A stretch of 64,000 nucleotides of DNA from Prorocentrum cordatum (lineage: Eukaryota > Sar > Dinophyceae > Prorocentrales > Prorocentraceae): the NCBI GenBank assembly GCA_963575745.1, contig CAUYUJ010014338.1, positions 109,501 to 173,500 of the forward strand. The letters run 5' to 3'. This document shows positions 55,362-64,000 of this stretch, piece by piece (positions within the stretch are counted from its first letter, which is position 1; the number at the start of each line of letters is the position of its first letter). A program made the position numbers and the translations under genes. The notes beneath the pieces were generated by a model. It made no database searches and was not told where the DNA came from. It saw nothing but the letters and a program-made list of their open reading frames with translations.

Positions 55362-55461
55362 AACAGCAGACTTGAAAGAGACGTTGCGGACGAACCTCGT
55401 TTTAAAGCACGTCGAGTTTCACGAACCCCCTGAAGATAGTCATGTGCACGCACCCCTCTAT
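55362..55461 (-). repeat. Retroelement split repeat A2
   Basis: Starts AACAGCAGACTTGA, contains GACGTTGCGGACGAACCTCG and ACCCCCTGAAGATAGT, and ends GCACGCACCCCTCTAT. It is homologous to A1, which differs mainly by an expanded (GA)n after the first 14 bases. Confidence 0.88.
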
Positions 55462-55463
55462 CA

Positions 55464-55600
55464 ACGGGGCTTCTTTTCCAGCGGATAACATATGTCTCGT
55501 AGAAACCGCGCGCGTCTTGGCAGGCTGCGACCCGGCCGCCGCGTGGATTGGGCCAGCACCCCTGGACCGAGCCTTAAAAAGTCCCGAAGCCACCCGGAGA
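55464..55600 (-). repeat. Retroelement split repeat B1
   Basis: Same landmarks as B2 (ACGGGGCTTCTTTTCCAGCG, then GGCTGCGACCCGGCCGCC, then GAGCCTTAAAAAGTCCCG). It lies about 16 bp past the last stop codon of the polyprotein. Confidence 0.85.
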
Positions 55601-55615
55601 GGGGAAGTTCTCGAA

Positions 55616-56490
55616 TTAAGGAGGGTCTGGGCTAGGGCGGGTCGCGAGAGCAAGATCGGAATAGTTGATCATGTTATTCCGAATGCGACGCAGCAGCGAG
55701 TGAGCGAGCGATTCACACAATTTCCTCGGATAAGGTTGGGCTCTACGTGTCATTGCGGATCCTTCCAACTGGTGGTGTTTACATCCAGTCATACTGCAAA
55801 GCCCCCCTTTACCTGTGCAGAGTCGCCTCAGACTGACCAGGTCGTCTCTTGGGGGTCCTCAGCAAATAAAACGAATGCGCTTCCTCCAAGGAGCGCCAAA
55901 CTAGCACAAATCGCTCGCGACCACCTCGACGCTTTCCCGAGACAGCGTCGCTTGCACCTGCGGGATCACTCAAATCTTGGACGAGTTAGGACTCTCGATA
56001 ATCCACGGAATCTTCCGAGCATGCACATGCTTTATAATATTCAAACACGCGGTGAGACACGCGCTTCCTTGCACCAGCTGCACCGCATCCCGTGTGCTAC
56101 GCCAGGGGGCTCCCCAAGGATACCGGGGCGTTCGCATGACCGCGGCGCGGTCTCTGGCGACCGAGAACGTCTGACAAGGCGGAGCGAATATGGCGGCCAA
56201 GAGACGGCCCAAGCAGGCGTCTTGGCGTATACATCTGAGCACAGGCGGGCGAGTTAAATCGCCGTGGGGCCCCTCGCGGACGCCCCAGGTCCACGCGGGC
56301 GCGCCTCGTCGGCGGCTGGCGAAGGCAACCCCGCCTTCGCCCAAGACAGAAATCTCAAAGATACTGGCCTTTTCGTGCCGCTCCGCGCCGCCAGCTGCGC
56401 GGCTGGCGCCTCGCAGCAGCAGCTCCTCGAGGCGCGCGTCGAGCACCTCGCAGCGCGTCCGGGTCGCCAAAGGAAGGTCGTGCCAGGCCT
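55616..56490 (-). pseudogene. C-terminal methyltransferase-like domain fused after the recombinase
   Basis: LAAIFAPPCQTFSVARDR (about 56148-56195) contains a PPCQxFS motif like motif IV of C5-cytosine DNA methyltransferases. IPWIIESPNSSK (55976-56010) resembles the ENP/ENV motif that follows. After a shift the frame continues through a Cys/His-containing segment (about 55745-55820) and PYPRKLCESL to a TAA at 55616-55618, about 16 bp before B1. Motif I (SAM binding) is not convincing by eye. I am confident of the motif pair, less so of enzymatic activity. Confidence 0.6.
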
Positions 56491-57716
56491 TGCTCAGCCT
56501 TGCCGCCCCCTCGTATCGAACGACCGACTTGCGGCTTGCCCGGCGCCCCCTCTTGCGCGCCTCGTCGAGGGGGTGAGCTGCAGGGCCCTGTCGATGCTGG
56601 GGCCGCTGTGCCGCATCATGTAGGGCGCCGATGGGGCGCCGAGCTGCGCGCATGTCTCCTTGAACTTTCTTGCCGGCTCGGGGCGCGTGAACGCTCAGAC
56701 GGGCTTGCCCTTGGGAGCTCCCGCCAGCGCAGACCATAGCGGCGTCAGCTCCAGCTGCCACTTGCAGTCCAGCACCACGCTGTCGTCCATCGCCCCCGTC
56801 CTGGTGGTGATGCCCCTGTTCTGCGGGCAGATGATGAGAGACCAGTGCCCCGACGCCCCCCGCGCTGGGGGGGCAGATCCTCGGGCTGAATCTCCATCAG
56901 CTCGTGGGGCCGCAAGTAAGCCCCCACGCCCAGGAGGACGGCCATGGCCATCAGCTTGCGCCCCCGCAGGCAGAGGTCTCCGGCGGCCGCCTTCCACGCC
57001 GCCTGAGGCAGAGGACGCCTGGAGCGGCCGGGCGCACGGCGGCGCAAGCCCCGGAGGCAGCGCCAGGCCCGGGGGGGCCGCCGCTTGCCCGCCTTGCTGA
57101 CGGCCGGGTGGCGGTCGGCAGAGGCTGCCAACACCTTCCCCCCATCGTCCGGCTGCTGGCCAGAGAGGAAGCTCGCGTTGAAGAACTTCACGAGCCAGTC
57201 GTCGTCGTCCGCGAGCGTTGGGCCTAGCCCCTTGGCGAACGTCTCGAAGTCCTGGAGGTGGCTCGAGTAGTAGCGCCGCACGTTGGCCGTCGCCGCCTTG
57301 TCCTCCAGCATGCCCAGGCCCTCCTTCTCGAAACCCAGCGCCGCTCCCAGATGCTGCGACAGCCGCCGCCGCGACCGCCTCGCCAGCCCCCTCGCCCTTC
57401 CGCCTACGGCGTCGGGCATGGGCTCGGACGAGGAGCTGACGCTCGAGCTGGAGCCGGCAGGAGCCAGCGGCGCCGGCCCCAGAGCGGCAAGGCCGTCCAG
57501 CAGGTTCGGCCCCGTTGTTGGCAGACGGTGCGCCAGGTCGCCTGGCGGGCCTAGCGTCCGGGAAGACCGTCTCGGCGCCGCCGGCCCGAGAGACGCATCC
57601 CCAGCTCTGCCGCTCGAAGCGGGCCTCAGGGCTCGCCGACGCTTCGGGCTCGGCGCATCCTGGGGCACTGGTCGAGACAAAACACGAGTCCGAGGAGCTG
57701 CCTGACGAGGCGGCAT
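56490..57716 (-). pseudogene. Tyrosine recombinase of the split-repeat retroelement
   Basis: N-terminal SAM-like region (RRYYSSHLQDFETFAKGLGP), WLVKFFNASFLSG, a linker APGRSRRPLP, then the first catalytic Arg in GVGAYLRPHELM (56895-56921). Across a 7-G run (56867-56873) the frame changes to GHWSLIICPQ and SVVLDCKWQLELTPLW. After an in-frame TGA (56695-56697) comes MMRHSGPS (56597-56620), carrying the His/Arg box. The probable nucleophile Tyr is in VVRYEGAARL (56494-56524), one frame further. It would insert the element by site-specific recombination; in this copy it is not intact. Confidence 0.8.
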
Positions 57717-57719
57717 CCG

Positions 57720-58170
57720 AGAAAGTTTTGAGCCGAACTGAGCACGGAGAAGAAGGGTGAGAGCAAGCAGTCGGCCTCTTAGGAAAACCGGGGTCGTGTC
57801 GACGCGAGGGTTCCTCCGCTGAGTTCAGTTCACTTGGAATCCACGTAAAAGAGAAAGCTACATTACGAGAAAGGCTGCACGCCACGGCCCGACGGATATG
57901 AATGGGGAGCCGGAATTCGCTTGAGCGGGACCGCGCGAAGGCCAAAACAATGCTCATATTGTCGCCAAGCATCAGAGCCCTACAGTGACACCCAGGGGAG
58001 TTCAAAACAATCCGACGGACCCTCAGCCCCAAGGGCCGAGCCTCGAGAATTAGGATGTCCTCGGCACAACTCAATTCGCCCCAGACGCGAGGGGTCCAGA
58101 GGCCTTTGTCGAGGAGCCCCGCTGGGACCTCAGGAAAATCGGGCGCGACGGAAAATCGGCGCTCTCGCAC
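57720..58170 (-). pseudogene. RNase H domain of the split-repeat retroelement
   Basis: DFPEVPAGLLDKGLW, LILEARPLGLRV, then LGDNMSIVLAFARSRSS (57931-57966, catalytic Asp) and FSFTWIPSELNSAEEPSRR. A 17-bp near-perfect duplication around 58133-58160 separates this frame from the RT frame. Dropping one copy reads straight from SADFP into EVPAG. Confidence 0.8.
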
Positions 58171-59970
58171 CCCGGGGTTTCCCAGGCGCCAGATAGAGGG
58201 TCCCGAGCGAGGCCGGCCGCGCTGAGGGCCGACTCGCGAGCACTGTGGCCCTTGAGCTGAAACCTGCTCCTCTCCAGAACGCGGCCGACGGAGGACACCT
58301 GCGCCGGGCGCCAGAATGACGTGCAGACTCCATATCCCTGCTCACTGGCGTCACGCTCAGCCACAAGCTCACTCCAACCACGCCCCCAGTCCTGAACCAG
58401 AGAGATCATCAGCCCTTTCCAGGCTCGGATCTCATCACGAACGGAAGGCCACAGAGGAGCGACCTCCGAGTAGTGGGCACGACAAAATCGATAGCACGTG
58501 TGGAAGACCGACAAGGGGCCCCTCTGGATCAGACTCAGGAAGGCAGCGTGACCGAGCCAACATTCGAGAGCCCAACCTGCGCATTTACTCCGACGGAGTA
58601 TTTCCTCACACGCAGCCCACATCTTCCAAAAACGTTCGGGCGCGGCGGCGGCCCGCAGCCGCTGGCCGTCAAGCTGGCAGCCCAGGGCGCAGATGTCCCT
58701 GCTCACCACCTCCCCGCCGTGGAGCTCCAGCCCGTGGACAGCGAAGCTCGCCTCCCACTCGTGGACCGCGCGCTGGGCCAGGCCCCTGTCTCGGGCGAAG
58801 GCGCCCAGGTTGTCCACGTGCGCGCGGTGGCGGGGGCGGCCCTCGGCCAGCGCCAGGGGGGGGGTCTGTCGCGCAGCGGCGTCGACCCGCGCAGGCCGGG
58901 CGCCGCAGCCGCCAGCCGCTCGTCAGCGTTCTGGGCGAAGTACAGCGACCAAGCAAACCCCGTGCACATGGAAGCGGAATTGGGCCACGCAGCGTCGGTG
59001 GGCCTGAGCCGCACTCCGTCCAGCTCACGCAGCCCCAGCACCCGCGCGGGCACCTCCGGCCAGGCGAAGTAGGGCCTGAGCCTGGCAGGGGCCTTGAGGC
59101 GGTGGAAGCAGTCCTTCGCGTCAGCCATGCCGAGGTACAGCCTGACCGCCTCCAGGCCCGCTAAGACGCCGTCGCCGATCTCGATGTTCGCGAAGGCCTC
59201 CGAAGTACACAAACGGATGCCTGGCGGGGCACGGAACCAACAGTTGCTCCTCCGAGCGTCGACGATCAGCCTGAGACACGTCCTGTTGCTCTTCCAGACG
59301 AAGAAGATCACGACCCTCTCCCGAGGCCTGAGGGTGGCATCCAGCATTCCAAGATCCCAGAGCCGTCTGACGAAGCCGTGGTATGCCTTCTTATGTACAG
59401 CAGCTTCCTATCGGTGTAGGGCGCGATCACGCGTGTCTCGAATTCGATACTCTCCAAGTCAGTCGCGGGCCGCAGCATCAGCTCATGATGGGCCTCCAAG
59501 TGGCGAGAGACCTCGGCGTCCAGCAGCGACTCAATCGGAGGGGTCCCCGACGCGTCGCTCGGCAGGGGCACCGGGTCGGCGTCGAAGGCCGCGAGGCTCG
59601 CGGGGCCAATCTCCAGCTCGCACAAGGACCGGCCGCGCAGGAGGTCTCGGAGGGCCTCCCGCCCCGAGAGGGCTTCAGGCATGGGCTCCCAGTCCTTGAC
59701 CAGGCCTTCCACGCGGGCCATCACCTCGGGCGTCAAAACTCCTGGAGTCGCAGGCTCCTGAGAAGGGCCCCAGATGTCGTAGCCAGCGAGCCAGTTCAGT
59801 CCGTGGACCGCCTCTTGCACCATCCTTGTGCCCCGCCTGGCCAGCCTTCTTTGCCGAACGAGTCGAAGTGGCAGGGCCTGCAGGCACGGCAGGAACAGGC
59901 AGAGGGAAGAAGTCCCTCCGAGGACGGCCACCTGGGGAAGGGAACCCAGCGCCCCGCGATTGCCCGCCAA
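58130..59970 (-). pseudogene. Reverse transcriptase of the split-repeat retroelement
   Basis: The N-terminal linker (VQEAVHGLNWLAGYDIWGPS) is followed, after a shift near 59.39 kb, by RT fingers (LRLIVDARRSN, about 59250), palm motif A (MADAKDCFHRL, 59094-59126), CTGFAWSLYFAQNADERL, and motif C HVDNLGAFARDRGLA (about 58785-58820). The switch before motif C coincides with a 9-G run (58856-58864). The thumb continues as GCQLDGQRLRAAAAPERFWK and SKCAGWALECWLGHAAFL. Motif C is VDN rather than the usual DD, a form I also associate with this family. Confidence 0.8.
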
Positions 59971-59987
59971 GGGAGGGGCGAGCCCCC

Positions 59988-62006
59988 TTAGCGGTGCTGC
60001 CGATCATTGCGGATCGGCGGCAGCGGGCGCGAGTCCGCGCCGGCCTCGGCCGCCGCCGTCGCGCCCTCCGCCGCCGCGACCTCCGCGTGCTCCGCGACCT
60101 CCAGCGCCGGCCGCAGCGTCGCCCGCGTCGGCGCCCTCCGCCGCCGCAGTGGGGCTGCCGCGGAGCCTCCGCGCGCCGCCCTGGCCCAGAGCTGCAACCA
60201 CGTCAGCCCGATCCTTAGCCCGCCGCGCAGCGAACGACTGAGGGCCGGGCTGACGGGGTTCTCGGGGGTGCCAGTGCCCACGTGCAGCTTGGCGTGCTCC
60301 CAGGTGACCTTCTGCGGGTTAGCGCACGCGTCGAAGATGATCTGGATGCGGCGGCACAAGGTCTCAACTGATGCGAGGGCTCCAACATTCATTTGGTCAT
60401 AACCCCCAGCAAAGTACATAGCGTCGCACAGCACCTTCATTTCATGGTACGTCCGATCCGACCCATCGATCTTGCGTTCCCTCAGCCGCTTGAGAAGCCA
60501 CTGCCGAGGGTCGCCGCCGTGGCGGTCGAAGTGCTTTGCCAAGAACAGGGCGGCGCTGGGGCCCTCCAGGGGCGTGTCTGAGAACGTCTCCTGAGTGCTC
60601 TCGCAGGCCACGTCCCGCCAGCACTTGAATCCCCCCCCCTGGTTGTCGTAATCGACCCAGAGCGCGCGAACGTCGGCGGCGGGATCTGCATCTCTGGGAG
60701 CGGCAGCACCGTCGGACTCCAGGCCCAGCGCGTCCCGCTGCGAGCCATCCGAAGGCCTCAAGCGTCCGCCCCCGCCCTTCGCCGCCTCGTCGTCGGCCGC
60801 GGCGGCAGCGGGGTCCGCCAGAGGCGGGGTCGAGGTGCCCCCGACGGCCGCGCCGTCCCCAGGCTGCCAGCGAGCGCGCTCCTTGGCCACCACGTCGGGC
60901 ACCGCCTCCGGTCGCATCAGCCAGCAGTGGACGTGGGTCGACCCGCCCAGCACCAGCGCGTCGTGGTCGCCAGCCGACGCGAAGGCCTGGCCGCGCAGCA
61001 CCGCCTCGTCGCCCGGCGAGGGCGATTCACCGAAGCCCATCGCATACCAGCGAAGGCCTGGCGGCGGCGCGATGGCATCCGCCGGCGCTGATGGCGGGGC
61101 GGCCGACGGGGGCGGCAGGGGCAGCCCGCCTCCCTCGGGTCCAGGGGCCGCGGTCCGCTTGCCCCGCACTCGGCGAGCCGGCGCGGGCCAGCGCGGGATC
61201 AGCTCGCTGATCGGCACCATCTCGCCCGCGGGCAGGAGCACGTCGTCCAGCGCAGGAGGCGCCAGCCCAGAGCCAGGGTCGCACGCCACCACCGCCCGAT
61301 ACCCACGCTCGAGCATGTCCACGAGCTCCTCGCGGCCAGGGTACACACGGAACCGATAGGGCTTCCTCCCCTGCCAAGCGGGTTTCGAGCCGTCATCTGG
61401 CAGCGGGTACGTTCTGACGATGTCCTCATCCGCTCCTGCCGCCACCGCCTTGGCGATGAACCAGACGTGGCGATGAACCAGACGTCCTTCTCGCGGGTGC
61501 ACGGGCGAAGCAGCAGCCGCTCGTGGTCCACCGTGTCCCCGCGGTACTGAACGCCGATCGTCTGGCCCGGCTTCAACTCACTCCACCACGCCCCTCCGTC
61601 CTCGAACATCAGCAGCGACATCGCGAGGAGGACGGTCGCCGACTGGCACGCGCTTTGCCCCAGGCCGGCGCCCCCTCTCCGCAGCCCAAGCCGCCGCCCG
61701 CCAGAGGCCTCCCGCAAGCAAGTGCGAGGCCACCTGCTCCGCCACGCTGGTCCCGCCAGCCGTCAGCGCCGGGCAGCTCGGGCAGACTGGGCAGGTTGGC
61801 GCCAAGGGGCAGTCGGGGCAGCCCCAAGCCTGCGGCACCTCGCAGGTGGGGAGAGGCGGCGGAGGAGCTGGGGCCGCCGAGGGGACCGGCACCTCGAGCT
61901 CGAGCAGCTCCACTCCCCAGAGGCCGCCTACGGCAGCCGCCAGGAGCGCCGAATGGGCCAAACGAGTCCCGGGGGCGCCGGCGGGGCCAGGGAGCGCGAG
62001 AGGCAT
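59988..62006 (-). pseudogene. Gag-like protein of the split-repeat retroelement
   Basis: The first ATG at 62006 opens a frame with a hydrophobic segment (LAHSALLAAAVGGLWGVELL) followed by a Cys-Pro cluster (CPDCPLAPTCPVCPSCP). The next frame gives WWSELKPGQTIGVQYRGDTV, ERLLLRPCTREKDVWFIA. The last and longest frame (59988-61502) holds the conserved core: ADVRALWVDYDNQGGGFKCW, GGDPRQWLLKRLRERKIDG and YFAGGYDQMNVGALASVETL. This core resembles, from memory, a protein encoded upstream of RT in many dinoflagellate YR elements. A perfect 17-bp tandem duplication (61452-61468, 61469-61485) separates the last two frames. The first switch (about 61.65 kb) is unexplained. Confidence 0.7.
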
Positions 62007-62017
62007 CCGCTTTCCGA

Positions 62018-62129
62018 AACAGCAGACTTGAGAGAGAGAGAGAGAGACGTTGCGGACGAACCTCGTTTTAAAGCACGTCGGGTTCCACGAACCCCCTGAA
62101 GATAGTTACGTGCACGCACCCCTCTATAC
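62018..62129 (-). repeat. Retroelement split repeat A1
   Basis: Begins AACAGCAGACTTGAGAGAGA and ends GCACGCACCCCTCTATA. It has few substitutions relative to A2. It marks the 5' end of the element, about 12 bp upstream of the first ATG of the gag-like frame. Confidence 0.88.
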
Positions 62130-62149
62130 ACAAGACTGCCGTGGCGCTT

Positions 62150-63070
62150 CGCGCCATGCACCTTGGTCCTTGAAGTTTGGTACGCAGGCGGAAAAGCAGG
62201 AAGGTCAAGCCGACAATTTAAGCATAACTCCTTGTTGCCTTTTCTGGCATCGCCGCTACAATAATGTTATTCGTTGCCCTTCCTCCATGCTTATTTTTCA
62301 TCATTTTCGCCATACCCTGCGTATTCCCCCATCCTCCTCAGCTCTTTTTTGCGGAGGCTCCTCCGTGGCGAGCCTCTGGGGGCCTCACAAAGGTTATTTC
62401 AAGCTTTCTCAAAGCCTTCTGGAGACCTCCTGGGTGTATTCTGGGGGCCTCTGGGGGTTTCCTCGGGCCACCCTGCCTCCAACCGCGGTCTCCCTGAACG
62501 ACCGGGTCACGATTTGGAATGCTTCGGAAGGTGTCTTGGGGCCACCTTGGGCCGCCATGGGGCTCTGCGAGGGCCATCTTGGACCCGTGTTGTGCCGTTT
62601 GGGGGTTCTCTTGGACTGCGTGGAAGCCCTTTCGGATGGTTATGGGGCGATTTGGGAGCCTTTTCAGGCGGCTTCGGACGCCCAGAAGACCGCCGTCTTG
62701 GAGCGTCGGGAAACCGAAAAAAGGAGAACTCCCAAATTCACCAACAACCAACAGAAAATCAATGATGTTTGCCTCTTGGGGCCTTCTTGGCAGTGCTCTT
62801 GGGGGCCTCTTTGGGGCCGTCCTGGAGGCCTGTTGGGCCATCTTGAGGTTACGTCGGTCACTCTTGGAGCGCTCTTGTGCTGTCCTGGGGGTCTCTGGGA
62901 CGTTTCCGATGACCCACCTGATCGCCCTAGGTGTGCTGGGAAGGCTTGGCAAAACGCCCTGCAAGGCCCAGGGGGCCGCTTCGAGGCCCGTCCGGAGGGT
63001 CCCAAAGCCCCAGATCCCCGGAGTCAGTTTTTTTGGGGGGGAGGGGTGGGGGGGTCCCCCCGCCCGGGCT
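62150..63070. other. G-rich sequence with CTTGGGGGCC units, no supported gene
   Basis: Degenerate CCTCTTGGGGCC/GGGGGTTTC sequence. Frames of 200-340 aa run across it, but the composition follows the G-run periodicity. One plus-strand stretch near 62690-62770 is A-rich and different. I see no domain. Confidence 0.4.
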
Positions 63071-63089
63071 TATAAAAATATCATGAGGA

Positions 63090-63180
63090 GTATATATATA
63101 TATGTACAAACACATATATATATATATATATATACACTAGAACCATCGCGCGCGCTTCGCGCGCACTCAGGTTCTAGCAG
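63090..63180. repeat. (TA)n followed by a long hairpin
   Basis: (TA)n at 63090-63135, then CTAGAACC (63137) ... GGTTCTAG (63178) enclosing a CGCGCGCGCTTCGCGCGC inner stem, about 42 bp in total. Confidence 0.8.
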
Positions 63181-63279
63181 GCCCCAGGCCTTGACGAATT
63201 CACTGCTCCACTGAAGCAGTGAACAACAGTCCACGCATGCCAATCTGCATTCCGAAAGGCCTTCGAGGAAAATGGTTGT

Positions 63280-63369
63280 GTAGGGGGGCGGAGGCCGCAT
63301 GAATCGGGTTCCCAGAGGGCCTTCTGGGAGCATGGGTTTGGGGCGTCTTGGGGAGCCTATTGGGGCGTG

Positions 63370-63406
<37 letters not shown>

Positions 63407-63960
63407 AATGTCGTCGTCGCCTATTGGGGCGCGCCGTCGTCGTCATCGACGTCGTCGTCGTCGTCGTCGGCGTCGTCGTCGTCTTCGCCGTTTCGTCGTC
63501 GTCGTCGTCGTCGATTCAAGAGGGCACTTGGGGCAACTTTGTGCGAAACGATCTGCGGAGGGCCGCGAGAAGGCGACCAGTCATGTTCCCAATCAACTTC
63601 CATACAGCTCTACTGTAGCATGATGGTACTTCGAAGCCTCCAGAGACTCGCGGGCCCATGATGAACCATGTTCCCGGAAGGCTTTCTGGGGACATGGTTT
63701 GTTGGGGTGTGTTGGGGGTCTCTTGGGCGTTCCCTGGGGGCCCCCTGGGGGCCTCCGGGAACTCTCGCGCCCATGATGAACCATGTCCCCGGAAGGTTTT
63801 CTGGGAACATGACTGATTGGGGTGTGTTGGGGGGCCTCTTGGGCGTTCCCTGGGAGCCCCTTGGGGGTCTCCTGGGGCTTCCTGGGGGCCTCTTGGGCGC
63901 CTCACGGGGCTTCGTGGGAGCCTCTCGGTCGCTTCGGGGTCCTACAGGCGGTCTCTAGGG
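63280..63960. repeat. GTC microsatellite and 118-bp tandem units
   Basis: (GTC)n at 63372-63515 in two blocks separated by TATTGGGGCG. 63652-63770 and 63771-63890 are two copies of a unit of about 118 bp beginning CCATGATGAACCATGTTCCC and ending GGGCGTTCCCTGGG. A diverged third copy lies at 63298-63360. Confidence 0.85.
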
Positions 63961-64000
63961 CCAGAGACCTCGACATATCGGTTAACCCCATGCCGCGGAT

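Larger units (their letters stand above)
55221..62129 (-). mobile_element. Tyrosine-recombinase retroelement with split direct repeats (A1-ORFs-B1-A2-B2)
   Basis: Read on the minus strand: A1 (62129-62018), gag-like ORF, RT, RNase H, tyrosine recombinase, methyltransferase-like domain, then B1 (about 55600-55464), A2 (55461-55362) and B2 (about 55361-55221). A1 matches A2 and B1 matches B2. Split direct repeats of exactly this arrangement are known from PAT/Ngaro-type YR retrotransposons. The total is about 6.9 kb. All five protein modules are recognisable, but the frame is broken by two 17-bp duplications, homopolymer shifts and an in-frame TGA. It is probably non-autonomous now. Confidence 0.85.

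Noticed and set aside
56695-58170. A single 491-aa gene
   Set aside because: It is two reading frames of the retroelement (RNase H, then recombinase read partly out of frame); the middle part is a shadow of the recombinase frame.
55362-62129. Ordinary LTR retrotransposon with A1 and A2 as LTRs
   Set aside because: The repeats are only about 100 bp, the B pair flanks A2, and the element encodes a tyrosine recombinase instead of a DDE integrase.

Overview
The window looks like nuclear DNA of a dinoflagellate (inference; species not assignable, no searches were run). The reasons are: protein-coding exons scattered among far more repeat than gene; introns that start with GC or GA rather than GT but end in AG; a short tract of the TTTAGGG-type telomere repeat; very GC-rich coding sequence; and two degenerate tyrosine-recombinase (YR) retroelements whose recombinase and gag-like proteins resemble, from memory, families common in dinoflagellate genomes. 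I saw no rRNA, tRNA, CRISPR or spliced-leader gene.

Layout. 0.75-3.9 kb, minus strand: a seven-exon arylsulfatase gene whose exons join in frame to exactly 439 codons plus a stop. 4.1-10 kb: a CAT/CAC microsatellite, a 743-bp tandem repeat built on a GTCTCGAGCGGGAGC motif, a 9-bp collagen-like minisatellite and CTCACACTCAGA simple sequence. 10-18 kb: mostly unassigned GC-rich DNA with a 90-bp and a related 77-bp array, a cluster of perfect hairpins, and an interstitial telomere-like tract fused to a (GAT)n run. 18.2-21.6 kb, minus strand: a decayed retroelement (RT, RNase H, YR). 22.5-29.5 kb: a gene fragment with two exons of an SNF2-family ATPase separated by a 2.9-kb intron that carries inverted repeats near both ends. 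29.5-39 kb: microsatellites, two copies of a composite element built on a CAGCCT array (30.5-33.1 and 36.8-37.6 kb), and a 42-bp minisatellite that carries CACGTG in most units. 40.5-55.2 kb: satellite DNA in which a fixed series of modules (AAC run, single-copy-like segment, GC-rich block, CGA run, 21-bp-based array, GTCTCAAGCGGGAGC units) recurs several times, including a nearly perfect 1,060-bp tandem duplication. 53.5-54.1 kb, minus strand: one convincing exon of an unknown protein. 55.2-62.1 kb, minus strand: a nearly full-length YR retroelement with split direct repeats (A1 - ORFs - B1 - A2 - B2), encoding a gag-like protein, RT, RNase H, YR and a C-terminal methyltransferase-like domain. 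62.2-64 kb: G-rich repeats.

How the parts fit. Only the sulfatase, the SNF2 exons and the 53.5-kb exon look like host genes; none forms an obvious functional unit with another. The clearest novelty is the split-repeat retroelement with a methyltransferase-like domain fused after its recombinase, whose reading frame is broken by two separate 17-bp tandem duplications and by homopolymer shifts. The next is evidence that several sulfatase introns are introner-like insertions. A third is a dispersed motif (core GTCTCnAGCG) that recurs in both orientations over most of the window, in otherwise unrelated arrays.
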